Shown here: positions 56,000-64,000 of the stretch, one piece after another
Layout of the letters: every line of letters begins with the position of its first letter
Position numbering within the stretch: the stretch's first letter is position 1
From: Cytophagales bacterium
GTDB lineage: Bacteria > Bacteroidota > Bacteroidia > Cytophagales > Cyclobacteriaceae
Assembly: GCA_017303805.1 (NCBI GenBank)
Contig: JAFLBQ010000010.1
Location: 1-64,000 of the forward strand
DNA: 64,000 nucleotides
Reading direction: 5' to 3'
Made by a program: the position numbers and the translations under genes
Notes under the pieces: generated by a model
What the model saw: only the letters and a program-made list of their open reading frames with translations
The model's database searches: none
Told to the model about the DNA's origin: nothing

Positions 56000-57310
56000 A
56001 TGAGTTTTATTATTCTCGTTGCCTGCATTATTTGCCTTGTGCTATTAATCACGTGGGCAAAGATAAATCCCTTTCTGGCGTTTCTAGTAGTGGCTATGGT
56101 TGCGGGTATTGCTTTGGGGATTCCCTTGCAACAAATTTCGAAATCGGTTAACAAAGGTATTGGCGACACGCTCGGCTCCCTTGTTATTGTAATAGTATTG
56201 GGGGCCATGCTTGGCAAACTGGTAGCCGAAAGCGGAGCGGCCCAACGCATTGCCAGTGTGATGCAAAAAATATTTGGTGAGCGAAACCTGATCTGGGCCA
56301 TGAGCCTTACGGGTTTTATCGTGGGCATTCCACTCTATTATAATGTTGGATTTGTACTACTTATCCCGATTATTTTTTCGGTGGCTTATCGCTATAAACT
56401 TCCATTGGTGTACATTGGCTTGCCGATGATGGCCTCATTATCGGTGATGCACGGATTCCTGCCACCGCATCCATCGCCCATTGCGCTGGTGATGCAGTTT
56501 AACGCCAGTATGGTAGTAACGTTTGGATATGGGATTATCATTGCCATTCCGGCTATAATCCTGGCGGGACCGTTGTTTTCAGCAACCTTAAAGAAAATAC
56601 CTTCCACCAATACGTTGAGCCTGGTAGTCGAAAAGAACGAAGCTGAGTTGCCGGGTATAGCGAATAGTTTAATCTCATCTTTATTACCTGTGATTATCAT
56701 TGGTTTCGCCACCGTGCTGGCAGGTTTGGGTGAGGCAAACAGCTTATTGAATCGCATCCTCAATTTTCTGAGCGAACCGAACGTAGCCATGGCCTTCACC
56801 ATTCTGATCGCCACTTATACACTTGGCATCCGCACCGGAAAAAGCCTTACTCAGATTATGACCGTGTATGGCGAGGCTGTAAAAGACATTGCCATGATTC
56901 TGTTAATTATTGGTAGTGCCGGTATTCTGAAACAGATTTTTGTAGATAGCGGTGTAAGCGCTGAGATAGCAAGCGTACTCAGTAACTTAACACTGCCACC
57001 TTTATTATTGGCCTGGTTGGTTACCGCTGTTTTACGATTAGCATTGGGCTCGGCAACTATTGCGGGCTTAACAGCAGCCGGAATTGTATATCCACTCACC
57101 TTGCAAAATGGTGTTGATCCGAATTTAATGGTTTTGGCTATTGGAGCTGGAAGCTTGTTTTGCTCGCATGTAAATGATACTGCTTTCTGGTTATTTAAGG
57201 AATATTTTGGGTTGAGTATGAAAGATACATTCCGCTCGTGGACGGTTATGGAAACACTGGTATCCATAATCGGATTAATTGGGGTGTTGATTTTAAATCA
57301 GTTTATATGA
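56000..57310 (+). CDS. GntP-family sugar-acid:H+ symporter
   Basis: A 436-aa inner-membrane protein with 12 or so hydrophobic helices. GntP signatures are seen: GDTLGSLVIVIVLGAMLGKL, SLTGFIVGIPLYYNVGFVLL, MASLSVMHGFLPPHPSPIAL and AGSLFCSHVNDTAFWLFKEY near the end. The family imports gluconate and related aldonic acids. In this locus it could bring pentonates or uronates into the cytosol for the dehydratase. It lies between two esterase genes. Confidence 0.92.
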   Translation: MSFIILVACIICLVLLITWAKINPFLAFLVVAMVAGIALGIPLQQISKSVNKGIGDTLGSLVIVIVLGAMLGKLVAESGAAQRIASVMQKIFGERNLIWAMSLTGFIVGIPLYYNVGFVLLIPIIFSVAYRYKLPLVYIGLPMMASLSVMHGFLPPHPSPIALVMQFNASMVVTFGYGIIIAIPAIILAGPLFSATLKKIPSTNTLSLVVEKNEAELPGIANSLISSLLPVIIIGFATVLAGLGEANSLLNRILNFLSEPNVAMAFTILIATYTLGIRTGKSLTQIMTVYGEAVKDIAMILLIIGSAGILKQIFVDSGVSAEIASVLSNLTLPPLLLAWLVTAVLRLALGSATIAGLTAAGIVYPLTLQNGVDPNLMVLAIGAGSLFCSHVNDTAFWLFKEYFGLSMKDTFRSWTVMETLVSIIGLIGVLILNQFI

Positions 57311-57347
57311 GAATGGATAAGCGTACGCACAATTAGAATTTTGTGAT

Positions 57348-58523
57348 ATGATGAATACACCAAAAAAAATGCAATTCAATCTAAAGCTAACCGTATTGTG
57401 GCTTTTGTGTTGTGGCGTTCACCTTGCGATGGCGCAACCGCCACGGGGACCGTTAGTCATTTCCCCTCAAGTGCATGCCGATAAAACAGTTACGTTTCGG
57501 TATCTAGCGCCAAGAGCTGCGTTGGTAAAACTAAGCGGTCAATTTTTGAAAGCTCCGGTAGAAATGGCAAAAGATTCCATCGGAATCTGGAGCATTACCG
57601 TTGGGCCGGTTAATCCTGATATTTATCCATACAGTTTTAATGTAGATGGTGTAACGGTAATGGATCCGGCTAATGTAGCTTTCTTTCCCAACGAAAGATT
57701 TAAAGCCAGCCTGGTGGATGTGCCTGGTGACACACCGCTCATTCACGCATTGCAGGATGTTCCGCATGGAACGATTACCTATGAGTATTATCCCTCTCTT
57801 GAAGAAAGCACCGGTTCGGTTGTTGTCTATACACCACCGGGTTATGACAAAAATTCATCAACACGCTATCCAGTGTTTTATCTCATCAGCGGCACCACGG
57901 ATACGGAAGAAACTTTTTTCAAAGTGGGTAAAGTGAATTTTATTCTCGATAACCTGATTGCCCAGGGAAAAGCAAAGCCCATGATTGTGGTAATGCCCTA
58001 TGGCAATCCGATGGCGCGAATTGCTGAGCAGAATTTAGAGCCAAAGCCCGCTGATTTGATTTCGCGTGAAGGAGACGATGCGATCAGACGGGCTAAACTT
58101 TTTGAAAATGATTTGATCAATCAGGTAATTCCTTATATCGAAAAAAATTACAGAACAATTTCAGATAGAAATAGCCGTGCTATTGGTGGCTTCTCGCGCG
58201 GGGGCGGACAAACCTTGCGTGCCGGCTTTGGTAACCTGAATACGTTTGCCTGGATTTGTTCTTACAGTGCCGGACTTTCACCTGCCGAGATGGAATCGAA
58301 CTACAAACACATTGGAGGTGATTCGAAGAAAACCAATGATCAGTTGAAGTTACTTTGGGTAAGCGTAGGTACCGAAGATTTTCTTTACAAAGGGAACATC
58401 GAGTTTATGGATTATCTGAAATCAAAAAATGTAAACTATAAAAGTTTGATTACAGGGGGCGGCCATACGTGGATGAACGTGAAAACGTATGTGGCAGAGA
58501 CTGTGCAGTTGTTATTCAAATAA
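57348..58523 (+). CDS. Secreted esterase of the CE1/enterochelin-esterase type, copy B
   Basis: A 391-aa protein with a signal peptide (residues ~1-29, ending LAMAQ). It has the E-set domain (VTFRYLAPRAALVKLSGQFL) and DVPHGTITYEYYPS linker. The nucleophile is in GGFSRGGGQTLRAG and the catalytic His in ITGGGHTWMNVK. It starts with two adjacent Met codons, either of which may be used. It is closely related to the next gene (58536) and more distantly to the one at 54847, so these came from duplication. Confidence 0.88.
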   Translation: MMNTPKKMQFNLKLTVLWLLCCGVHLAMAQPPRGPLVISPQVHADKTVTFRYLAPRAALVKLSGQFLKAPVEMAKDSIGIWSITVGPVNPDIYPYSFNVDGVTVMDPANVAFFPNERFKASLVDVPGDTPLIHALQDVPHGTITYEYYPSLEESTGSVVVYTPPGYDKNSSTRYPVFYLISGTTDTEETFFKVGKVNFILDNLIAQGKAKPMIVVMPYGNPMARIAEQNLEPKPADLISREGDDAIRRAKLFENDLINQVIPYIEKNYRTISDRNSRAIGGFSRGGGQTLRAGFGNLNTFAWICSYSAGLSPAEMESNYKHIGGDSKKTNDQLKLLWVSVGTEDFLYKGNIEFMDYLKSKNVNYKSLITGGGHTWMNVKTYVAETVQLLFK

Positions 58524-58535
58524 AAACATTTTAGT

Positions 58536-59609
58536 ATGAAACTAATTCTTCTAACACTGGTCATCAATTTATTTTCACTTCCAGCTTTTGCACAACGCCC
58601 TCCGGCAATTAGTTCGCCCGATGTACATGCGGATAACAGCATTACCTTCAGCTATTTCAATAGCAATGCAAAACGTGTGTATGCGAGTGGTGAATTTCTG
58701 AACAAACCGGTTGCTATGGTACGAGACACAACGGGCATCTGGCGTGTAACCGTGCCACCAGTAACGCCCGATATTTACCCGTACAGTTTTTGGGTTGATA
58801 GTGTGCAAATGGCCGATCCGAATAACACGTACCTTTTTGCCAATGAACGCTTCAAGCGGAGTATTGTAGATGTGCCAGGTAACAAACCCCTTATTCATTC
58901 TTTGCAGAATGTGCCGCATGGCAAAGTATCGTATCGGTATTACCAGTCAACCACATTGGGTACTACGCGTCAGTTACTGGTTTATACGCCATCCGGCTTT
59001 GAAGCAAACGGCAAGAAGAAATATCCGGTGCTGTATCTCATACATGGTGGATCGGATACAGAAGAGACCTGGACCAAAGTAGGTCGTGCTCATTTTATTG
59101 CCGATAACCTGATCGCACAAGGCAAAGCAACACCTATGATTATTGTTATGCCTTATGGAAATGTTCGCCCTAACCCCATGGCCGACTTTACGAAGGATGT
59201 TATTCAGGACATCATTCCTTTCATTGAATCCAATTATCCGGTAATAAAAGAAAGCAAAGGCCGCGCAGTGGCTGGCTTCTCTGTGGGCGGAGGGCAAACA
59301 CTTAACATTGGATTAACCAACACCGACAAGTTTGCCTATGTGTGTTCGTATGCACCTTATACTGCTACCGATGAGTTCAAAAACAATTTTACCAATTGGT
59401 TGCCCGATGCTGCCCGCATCAACAAGCAATTAAAACTATTTACTATTAGCGTAGGCACAGAAGATTTTCTTTATGAAAGTGTGAAACAAAACATTGCGAT
59501 GTTTAAAGAAAAGAAATTGAATGTTGAACCGTTGATTGTTTCCGGAGGGCATACCTGGATGAACTGTAAACTTTTTCTGGCGAACTCGTTGCAGCAGATT
59601 TTTAAATAA
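58536..59609 (+). CDS. Secreted esterase of the CE1/enterochelin-esterase type, copy C
   Basis: A 357-aa protein with a signal peptide (residues 1-19, ending AFAQ). The domain order matches copy B: E-set (ITFSYFNSNAKRVYASGEFL), linker NVPHGKVSYRYYQS, then the hydrolase with nucleophile motif VAGFSVGGGQTLN and catalytic His in VSGGHTWMNCKLFL. It is 12 bp downstream of copy B. Differences concentrate in the middle, where copy B has an extra ~35 residues (around LISREGDDAIRRAKLFENDL), so substrate range probably differs. Confidence 0.88.
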   Translation: MKLILLTLVINLFSLPAFAQRPPAISSPDVHADNSITFSYFNSNAKRVYASGEFLNKPVAMVRDTTGIWRVTVPPVTPDIYPYSFWVDSVQMADPNNTYLFANERFKRSIVDVPGNKPLIHSLQNVPHGKVSYRYYQSTTLGTTRQLLVYTPSGFEANGKKKYPVLYLIHGGSDTEETWTKVGRAHFIADNLIAQGKATPMIIVMPYGNVRPNPMADFTKDVIQDIIPFIESNYPVIKESKGRAVAGFSVGGGQTLNIGLTNTDKFAYVCSYAPYTATDEFKNNFTNWLPDAARINKQLKLFTISVGTEDFLYESVKQNIAMFKEKKLNVEPLIVSGGHTWMNCKLFLANSLQQIFK

Positions 59610-59616
59610 GAATACC

Positions 59617-60246
59617 ATGGAATGGAAATTCGAGAAAGTTATTGCTACCGAGCAGGAGCTTCGTGGCCTTATGGGTTATCCCAGCGAAATAGTCACTCGA
59701 AAAACAATCAGCTACATTGATGAACACTGTAGAAGCTTCATTGAAAATTCACCTTTCATTACTATCGCCACATCCGACCTGAAGGGGAATTTGGATGTAT
59801 CGCCCAAAGGCGATCCGGCCGGGTTTGTAAAAATCCTTAACTCCACTACGCTGGCCATACCAGACAGGCCAGGAAATAAGAAAGCCGATACGCTAACCAA
59901 TGTTATTCAAAATCCACGCATTGGTTTAATCTTCCTCATTCCGGGTATAAATGAAACGTTGCGCATAAATGGCGATGCTAAAATTGTAACCGATAAGGAA
60001 GTACTCGATATGTTAGCCTGTAATGGTAAACCTCCGGCAATGGCCATTATTGTACATGTAAAAGAAGCTTTTATGCATTGCGCAAAATGTATGATCCGTT
60101 CTAACCTGTGGAGAAAAATAGAAGATACGCAAGAACGTTCTGTGCCTTCTTTGGCTAAAGCCTTGGTTGATCATGGAAAACTTGATATGCCAGTCCAGCA
60201 GTTGGATGATATGATTAAGGATGATGAGAAAACTAATTTGTATTAA
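59617..60246 (+). CDS. PPOX-class FMN-dependent flavoprotein (MSMEG_1061 type)
   Basis: A 209-aa protein of the pyridoxamine-phosphate-oxidase fold. Motifs are FITIATSDLKGNLDVSPKGD, then IPDRPGNKKADTLTNVIQNP and GLIFLIPGINETLRINGDAK. The family is used as a general flavin reductase or oxidase, often with unknown substrate. It starts 7 bp after esterase copy C and ends 10 bp from the convergent AraC gene, so it is the last gene of the carbohydrate transcript. A link to sugar metabolism is not shown. Confidence 0.85.
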   Translation: MEWKFEKVIATEQELRGLMGYPSEIVTRKTISYIDEHCRSFIENSPFITIATSDLKGNLDVSPKGDPAGFVKILNSTTLAIPDRPGNKKADTLTNVIQNPRIGLIFLIPGINETLRINGDAKIVTDKEVLDMLACNGKPPAMAIIVHVKEAFMHCAKCMIRSNLWRKIEDTQERSVPSLAKALVDHGKLDMPVQQLDDMIKDDEKTNLY

Positions 60247-60256
60247 GTCGGTTCAA

Positions 60257-61129
60257 TCAATTAAACGGACTATACTTCTTGCGATACTCCAGCGGACTGT
60301 AATGCGTAACGGCCTTAAACTGCCGGTTAAAATTGGAAAGCGTGCTGAATCCGCTATCGTAACAAACCTGCCAAACGTTGATGGTTTGGGTTGTTAATAA
60401 TTTACAACTGTGGCCTACACGAACTTCAGTTACAAAATCGGAAAACGTTTTGTTGGCGTGCACTTTAAAGTATCGGCTAAAGGCACTGGGGCTCATGTTC
60501 GCAATAGCAGCTACATCTTCCAGCATAATTTTATCCCGAAAGTTTTTCATCACGTAAGCATACACCCGATTCATCCGGTCGGTTTCAGTTTCCTTCATCG
60601 AGTTGGAATATCCCTCTGTGGCCAGCAGTTTATACTCCGATGATTGGGAGATAAGATTCAGCAGGTTAAGTAGAGTCAGTATCTGATCAAAATCAGAAAC
60701 ATTCAATACCTGATGCATCAGGTCGCTTACACGGTGGTGCGTTTCACCATAAATTTCAATTCCGCGATGTGCTACTTGTAAAAGCTGCTTCACTTTATAC
60801 ATCTCATTTTTTTGTAGCAGTTCTTTGCCTAAAAAATTTTCCGGGAAGTAGATCACAATCCCCTCTGTCATCAACTCCGGATTATCCATAAAGTATTCCT
60901 GATCACTCTGCCACAAGTGGGGCAGGTTAGGGCCGGTAAATACCAGGTCGCCTTTTTTAAATGGAGTAACATGATCGCCAATGAACCGGGTGCCGCTCCC
61001 TTTCAAAACCAAAAAAATCTGATACTCCGGATGAAAATGCCAGTTGGGATCGAAGTGCGGGGCCAGCAGATGCTTCGCTTCAAAAACACGATTTTCGGAT
61101 ATGGGCGATTTCTGAAGGGCTACTTTCAT
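60257..61129 (-). CDS. AraC-family transcriptional regulator with cupin domain
   Basis: A 290-aa protein. The cupin N-domain includes LAPHFDPNWHFHPEYQIFLV and TRFIGDHVTPFKKGDLVFTG. The two HTH units are MLEDVAAIANMSPSAFSRYF and INVWQVCYDSGFSTLSNFNR, then KAVTHYSPLEYRKKY. It is divergent from the ThuA/PVC gene with a 180-bp gap, and this regulator probably controls that gene; such pairs are usual in Cytophagales. Confidence 0.93.
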   Translation of the reverse strand: MKVALQKSPISENRVFEAKHLLAPHFDPNWHFHPEYQIFLVLKGSGTRFIGDHVTPFKKGDLVFTGPNLPHLWQSDQEYFMDNPELMTEGIVIYFPENFLGKELLQKNEMYKVKQLLQVAHRGIEIYGETHHRVSDLMHQVLNVSDFDQILTLLNLLNLISQSSEYKLLATEGYSNSMKETETDRMNRVYAYVMKNFRDKIMLEDVAAIANMSPSAFSRYFKVHANKTFSDFVTEVRVGHSCKLLTTQTINVWQVCYDSGFSTLSNFNRQFKAVTHYSPLEYRKKYSPFN

Positions 61130-61309
61130 GGGCTTATTTTTGGGTTGGTTTTGATAAAGGCGCTGGCGTTTCTAAAGGCTGGTACTTAATTGTCATATTT
61201 TGGGTTTAAAGCTAACTTTTATGTCAAAATAAAGTCATTTTTTGATAAAAAACAGCAAACGATTGCGGATTACTTAAGTCAACTTTAATGCTCTTAAAAC
61301 CCTGATGCT

Positions 61310-64000
61310 ATGCGATTTTTCTTCCTTTTCAGTCTTTGCTTTATAGTACTGGTAAGTTCCTGCGACAAGCCAACCAAAAGCCTGCGCAACGATTCCGGTA
61401 AACTTGAAATCTTGTTTCTGGGCCATGATAGCGAGCACCATAATTCGGCTCAACTGTTGCCCTTGCTCGCTTCCCAACTTTCGTTGGAAGGAATAAGTTT
61501 TACGTACACCAGCAATCCGAACGATTTGAATGCTGACAATCTTGACAAGTACGATGCACTGATGATCTATGCCAATCACGATAGTATCACTACTTCGCAA
61601 GAGAGTGCACTACTCGCTTTCGTGGAAAAGGGACGAGGATTTATTCCAATACACTGCGCAAGTTGGTGTTTTCGAAATTCGCCAAAGTATATTGATCTGG
61701 TGGGCGGTCAGTTTTTAAAACACAAAGCCGATACGTTTACTACTGAAATTGTAAAGAAAGATCATCCCATTACACAAGGGTTGCAACCTTTTTCAACCTG
61801 GGATGAAACCTATGTGCACGATAAACTGGCGGGTGATCTTACTATATTAATGGAGCGCGTAGAGGGCGACCATCGCGAGCCATGGACATGGACAAAAGAA
61901 TACGGAAAGGGAAGAGTATTTTATACTGCCTATGGCCACGATGAACGCACATGGGATAACCCCGGCTTCCATGAACTGATGAAGCAGGGAATTTTGTGGG
62001 CTGTAGGTGCTGTGGCAAAACAAAAATGGGAGACATTCAGCAAGCAATTGCCCACGCTGGTGTATCGCGATGCCGAAGGAATTCCGAATTATGAAAAACG
62101 TAGTCCGGGCCCCCGGTATCAGGATCCGCTTACGCCAGAAGAATCTGCCAAACTTATTCAGGTGCCGGTTGGATTTGATTTGGAGTTGTTTGCTTCGGAG
62201 CCTGACATTATAAATCCCATTGCGATGGAGTGGGACGAAAGAGGAAGGCTGTGGGTAATAGAAACTGTTGATTATCCCAACACGGTGCTGGACGACAAAG
62301 GCGAAGGCGATGATCGGATAAAAATCTGTGAAGATACCGATGGTGATGGCAAGGCCGATAAGTTTACCGTGTTTGCGGATAAATTAAATATCCCCACCAG
62401 CATGGTATTTAGTAATGGTGGTGTAATTGTTTCTCAGGCGCCACACTTCTTGTTCTTAAAAGATACCGATGGCGATGATAAAGCCGATGTTCGGAAAATA
62501 ATAATAGATGGCTGGGGTGTATTTGATACACATGCAGGACCTTCCAACTTACAATATGGAATAGATAACCAAATCTGGGGTGTAGTAGGCTATTCAGGTT
62601 TTGAAGGAATAATTGCTGGCGAAAATCGTCAGTTCCGGCAAGGTATTTATCGCTTTAAGCCCGATGTATCAACGTTCGAATTTATGACAGGCACCAGCAA
62701 CAACACCTGGGGCTTTGGTTTAACTGAGAACAACGATGTGTTTGCTTCAACGGCTAATAATACGCACAGTGTGTTCATGGGTTTTCCTAATAAAGCTTTG
62801 CGCGATGTGGAAGGCGTTCAATTAAATGGCAGCGCCAAGATAGACGGTCACTATGCCATGCACGCCATCACCGACAAGGTACGCCAGGTAGATGTGTTTG
62901 GCGGGTTTACAGCCGCAGCAGGCCATCATTTTTATACAGCCCGTAATTATCCCGAACAATTCTGGAATAAGGTTGCCTTTGTGTGCGAGCCAACCGGCCA
63001 CCTGGTACACATGGCACAGATCGAAAAGAAAGGTGCCGGCTTTATTGAAAAAGATGGTTGGAATTTATTTGCCGGTGCCGATGAGTGGGTGGCTCCCGTA
63101 GATGCAAAAGTGGGCCCCGATGGAGCGGTATGGGTATTGGATTGGTATAACTTTATCATTCAACATAATCCCACCCCAACACCTGAACGTGGTGGCTTTG
63201 AAGGTGTGAATGGAAAAGGAAATGCTTATGAGAATCCGCTGCGCGATAAATCGCATGGCCGGGTGTGGCGTGTAGTGAGCAGACAAGCAAAAACAGTCAA
63301 GCCGCTTGCACTAAGTAAAGACGATCCGGATAAATTGATTAAAGAATTGAGTAATGATAACCAGTTATGGCGATTAACTGCACAACGGTTGTTGGTAGAA
63401 CGCGGTAATCTGGATTTGTTATCGAAGTTGTTTGATCTGGCAAGCAATCAAACCGTAAATGAATTTGGTGATAACTATACTGCTATTCATGCACTCTGGA
63501 CAATTGATGGACTCGGAGCTATCAGTAAAGATGATCAGGCTCAGGCTGTAGTTGAAAAAGCATTAACACATCCATCGGCAGGAGTAAGAAAAGCTGCCAT
63601 TCAGATTTTATCTAAGTCCGGTTGGTCTGAGGAATTGGTTACCAAATACAAATTACTTAACGATGAAGATGCTAACACCCGGTTGGCTGCGATTGTTTCT
63701 TTAATAGAGATCGCGCCATCCGAATCGCTTGGAGCAACTCTTTATCAGATCAGTACCGAAGAAAGTGTGAAGAATGACGAATGGTTATCGAAAGCCGTGT
63801 ACGCAGTAGCGCATCAGCATCGCAAAGGTTTTTTGGCAGCCTTCAAAGCTTCGAATACAAATTATACTGGCCCCAAAGTAGAAGTAAGTACAACACCTGA
63901 TGCCGCTGACTATAACGATTCGGCCTGGAAAACTTTTGATGTGCCTAAGTATATCGATCAAAATGTGGACGGTATTTTCTGGTTTAGAAGAGTAATTGAT
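61310..64000 (+). CDS. ThuA/PVC-type membrane-bound dehydrogenase lipoprotein, 5' part (partial)
   Basis: ATG at 61310; the frame stays open to the last base (897 codons), so the gene continues beyond the window. A lipoprotein signal (VSSC) opens the protein. A ThuA-like glutamine-amidotransferase-fold domain follows (~30-240: LEILFLGHDSEHHNSAQ, FIPIHCASWCFRNSP, VFYTAYGHDERTW). Then comes a PVC-type beta-propeller dehydrogenase domain (~280-650: FASEPDIINPIAMEWDERGR, EDTDGDGKADKFTVFA) and a HEAT-repeat region (~660-880). Full-length relatives end in a c-type cytochrome, which would lie past the window end. It fits periplasmic sugar oxidation, as inference. Confidence 0.9.
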   Translation, partial: MRFFFLFSLCFIVLVSSCDKPTKSLRNDSGKLEILFLGHDSEHHNSAQLLPLLASQLSLEGISFTYTSNPNDLNADNLDKYDALMIYANHDSITTSQESALLAFVEKGRGFIPIHCASWCFRNSPKYIDLVGGQFLKHKADTFTTEIVKKDHPITQGLQPFSTWDETYVHDKLAGDLTILMERVEGDHREPWTWTKEYGKGRVFYTAYGHDERTWDNPGFHELMKQGILWAVGAVAKQKWETFSKQLPTLVYRDAEGIPNYEKRSPGPRYQDPLTPEESAKLIQVPVGFDLELFASEPDIINPIAMEWDERGRLWVIETVDYPNTVLDDKGEGDDRIKICEDTDGDGKADKFTVFADKLNIPTSMVFSNGGVIVSQAPHFLFLKDTDGDDKADVRKIIIDGWGVFDTHAGPSNLQYGIDNQIWGVVGYSGFEGIIAGENRQFRQGIYRFKPDVSTFEFMTGTSNNTWGFGLTENNDVFASTANNTHSVFMGFPNKALRDVEGVQLNGSAKIDGHYAMHAITDKVRQVDVFGGFTAAAGHHFYTARNYPEQFWNKVAFVCEPTGHLVHMAQIEKKGAGFIEKDGWNLFAGADEWVAPVDAKVGPDGAVWVLDWYNFIIQHNPTPTPERGGFEGVNGKGNAYENPLRDKSHGRVWRVVSRQAKTVKPLALSKDDPDKLIKELSNDNQLWRLTAQRLLVERGNLDLLSKLFDLASNQTVNEFGDNYTAIHALWTIDGLGAISKDDQAQAVVEKALTHPSAGVRKAAIQILSKSGWSEELVTKYKLLNDEDANTRLAAIVSLIEIAPSESLGATLYQISTEESVKNDEWLSKAVYAVAHQHRKGFLAAFKASNTNYTGPKVEVSTTPDAADYNDSAWKTFDVPKYIDQNVDGIFWFRRVID

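Overview
The window looks like a chromosomal segment of a Bacteroidota bacterium, most likely order Cytophagales. The signs are SusC/SusD pairs, a gliding-motility (type IX secretion) C-terminal domain protein, planctomycete-type cytochrome modules (PSCyt1/PSD1/DUF1501) that are common in soil and freshwater Cytophagales, a TPR-containing histidine kinase, and the Bacteroidota gene order DUF177-rpmF-fabH-efp-accB-accC. No rRNA, tRNA, CRISPR array, phage or insertion sequence was recognised.

Region 1 (1-8613): the 3' end of a SusC-type receptor, a convergent polysaccharide deacetylase, then a three-gene minus-strand operon (PSD1 cytochrome protein, DUF1501 protein, cytochrome/LRR/chitobiase-like membrane protein) and a secreted unknown. 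Region 2 (8614-16310): a DUF1569/DinB remnant, a VOC protein and a Crp-family regulator, then the fatty-acid/translation cluster DUF177-rpmF-fabH-efp-accB-accC, a TerB-like protein and pdxA. Region 3 (16388-30213): housekeeping genes (rsmA, mgtE, greA, HIT, gpsA, an acyltransferase, fabD, folK, sppA) plus a large secreted CHU-type protein.

Region 4 (30214-33699) is the most unusual. Four tandem copies of a 42-aa lipoprotein gene and one related 49-aa peptide gene lie on the minus strand. They are divergent from a TPR sensor histidine kinase whose TPR domain contains an AT-rich segment that looks foreign. In the four copies the mature lipopeptide is identical and every nucleotide difference in that part is synonymous. 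I propose, as inference only, a secreted peptide set paired with a TPR sensor. Region 5 (33757-40330): metG, then an AT-rich stretch with a broken SUMF1-caspase gene (one frameshift, one in-frame stop, missing 5' part) next to a PD40 protein that carries fifteen 12-residue repeats.

Region 6 (40305-60246) is a carbohydrate locus: FGGY kinase and AraC regulator divergent from SusC-SusD, a PA14-containing GH3 glycosidase, a FAH-family dehydratase, a ketoglutarate-semialdehyde-type aldehyde dehydrogenase, a pentonate-type IlvD/Edd dehydratase, three related esterases, a GntP-type permease and a PPOX flavoprotein. Together these fit uptake of decorated xylo-oligosaccharides or pentonates and oxidative (Weimberg-type) conversion to 2-oxoglutarate. 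Region 7 (60257-64000): a second AraC regulator and a large ThuA/PVC-type dehydrogenase lipoprotein that runs off the window end.
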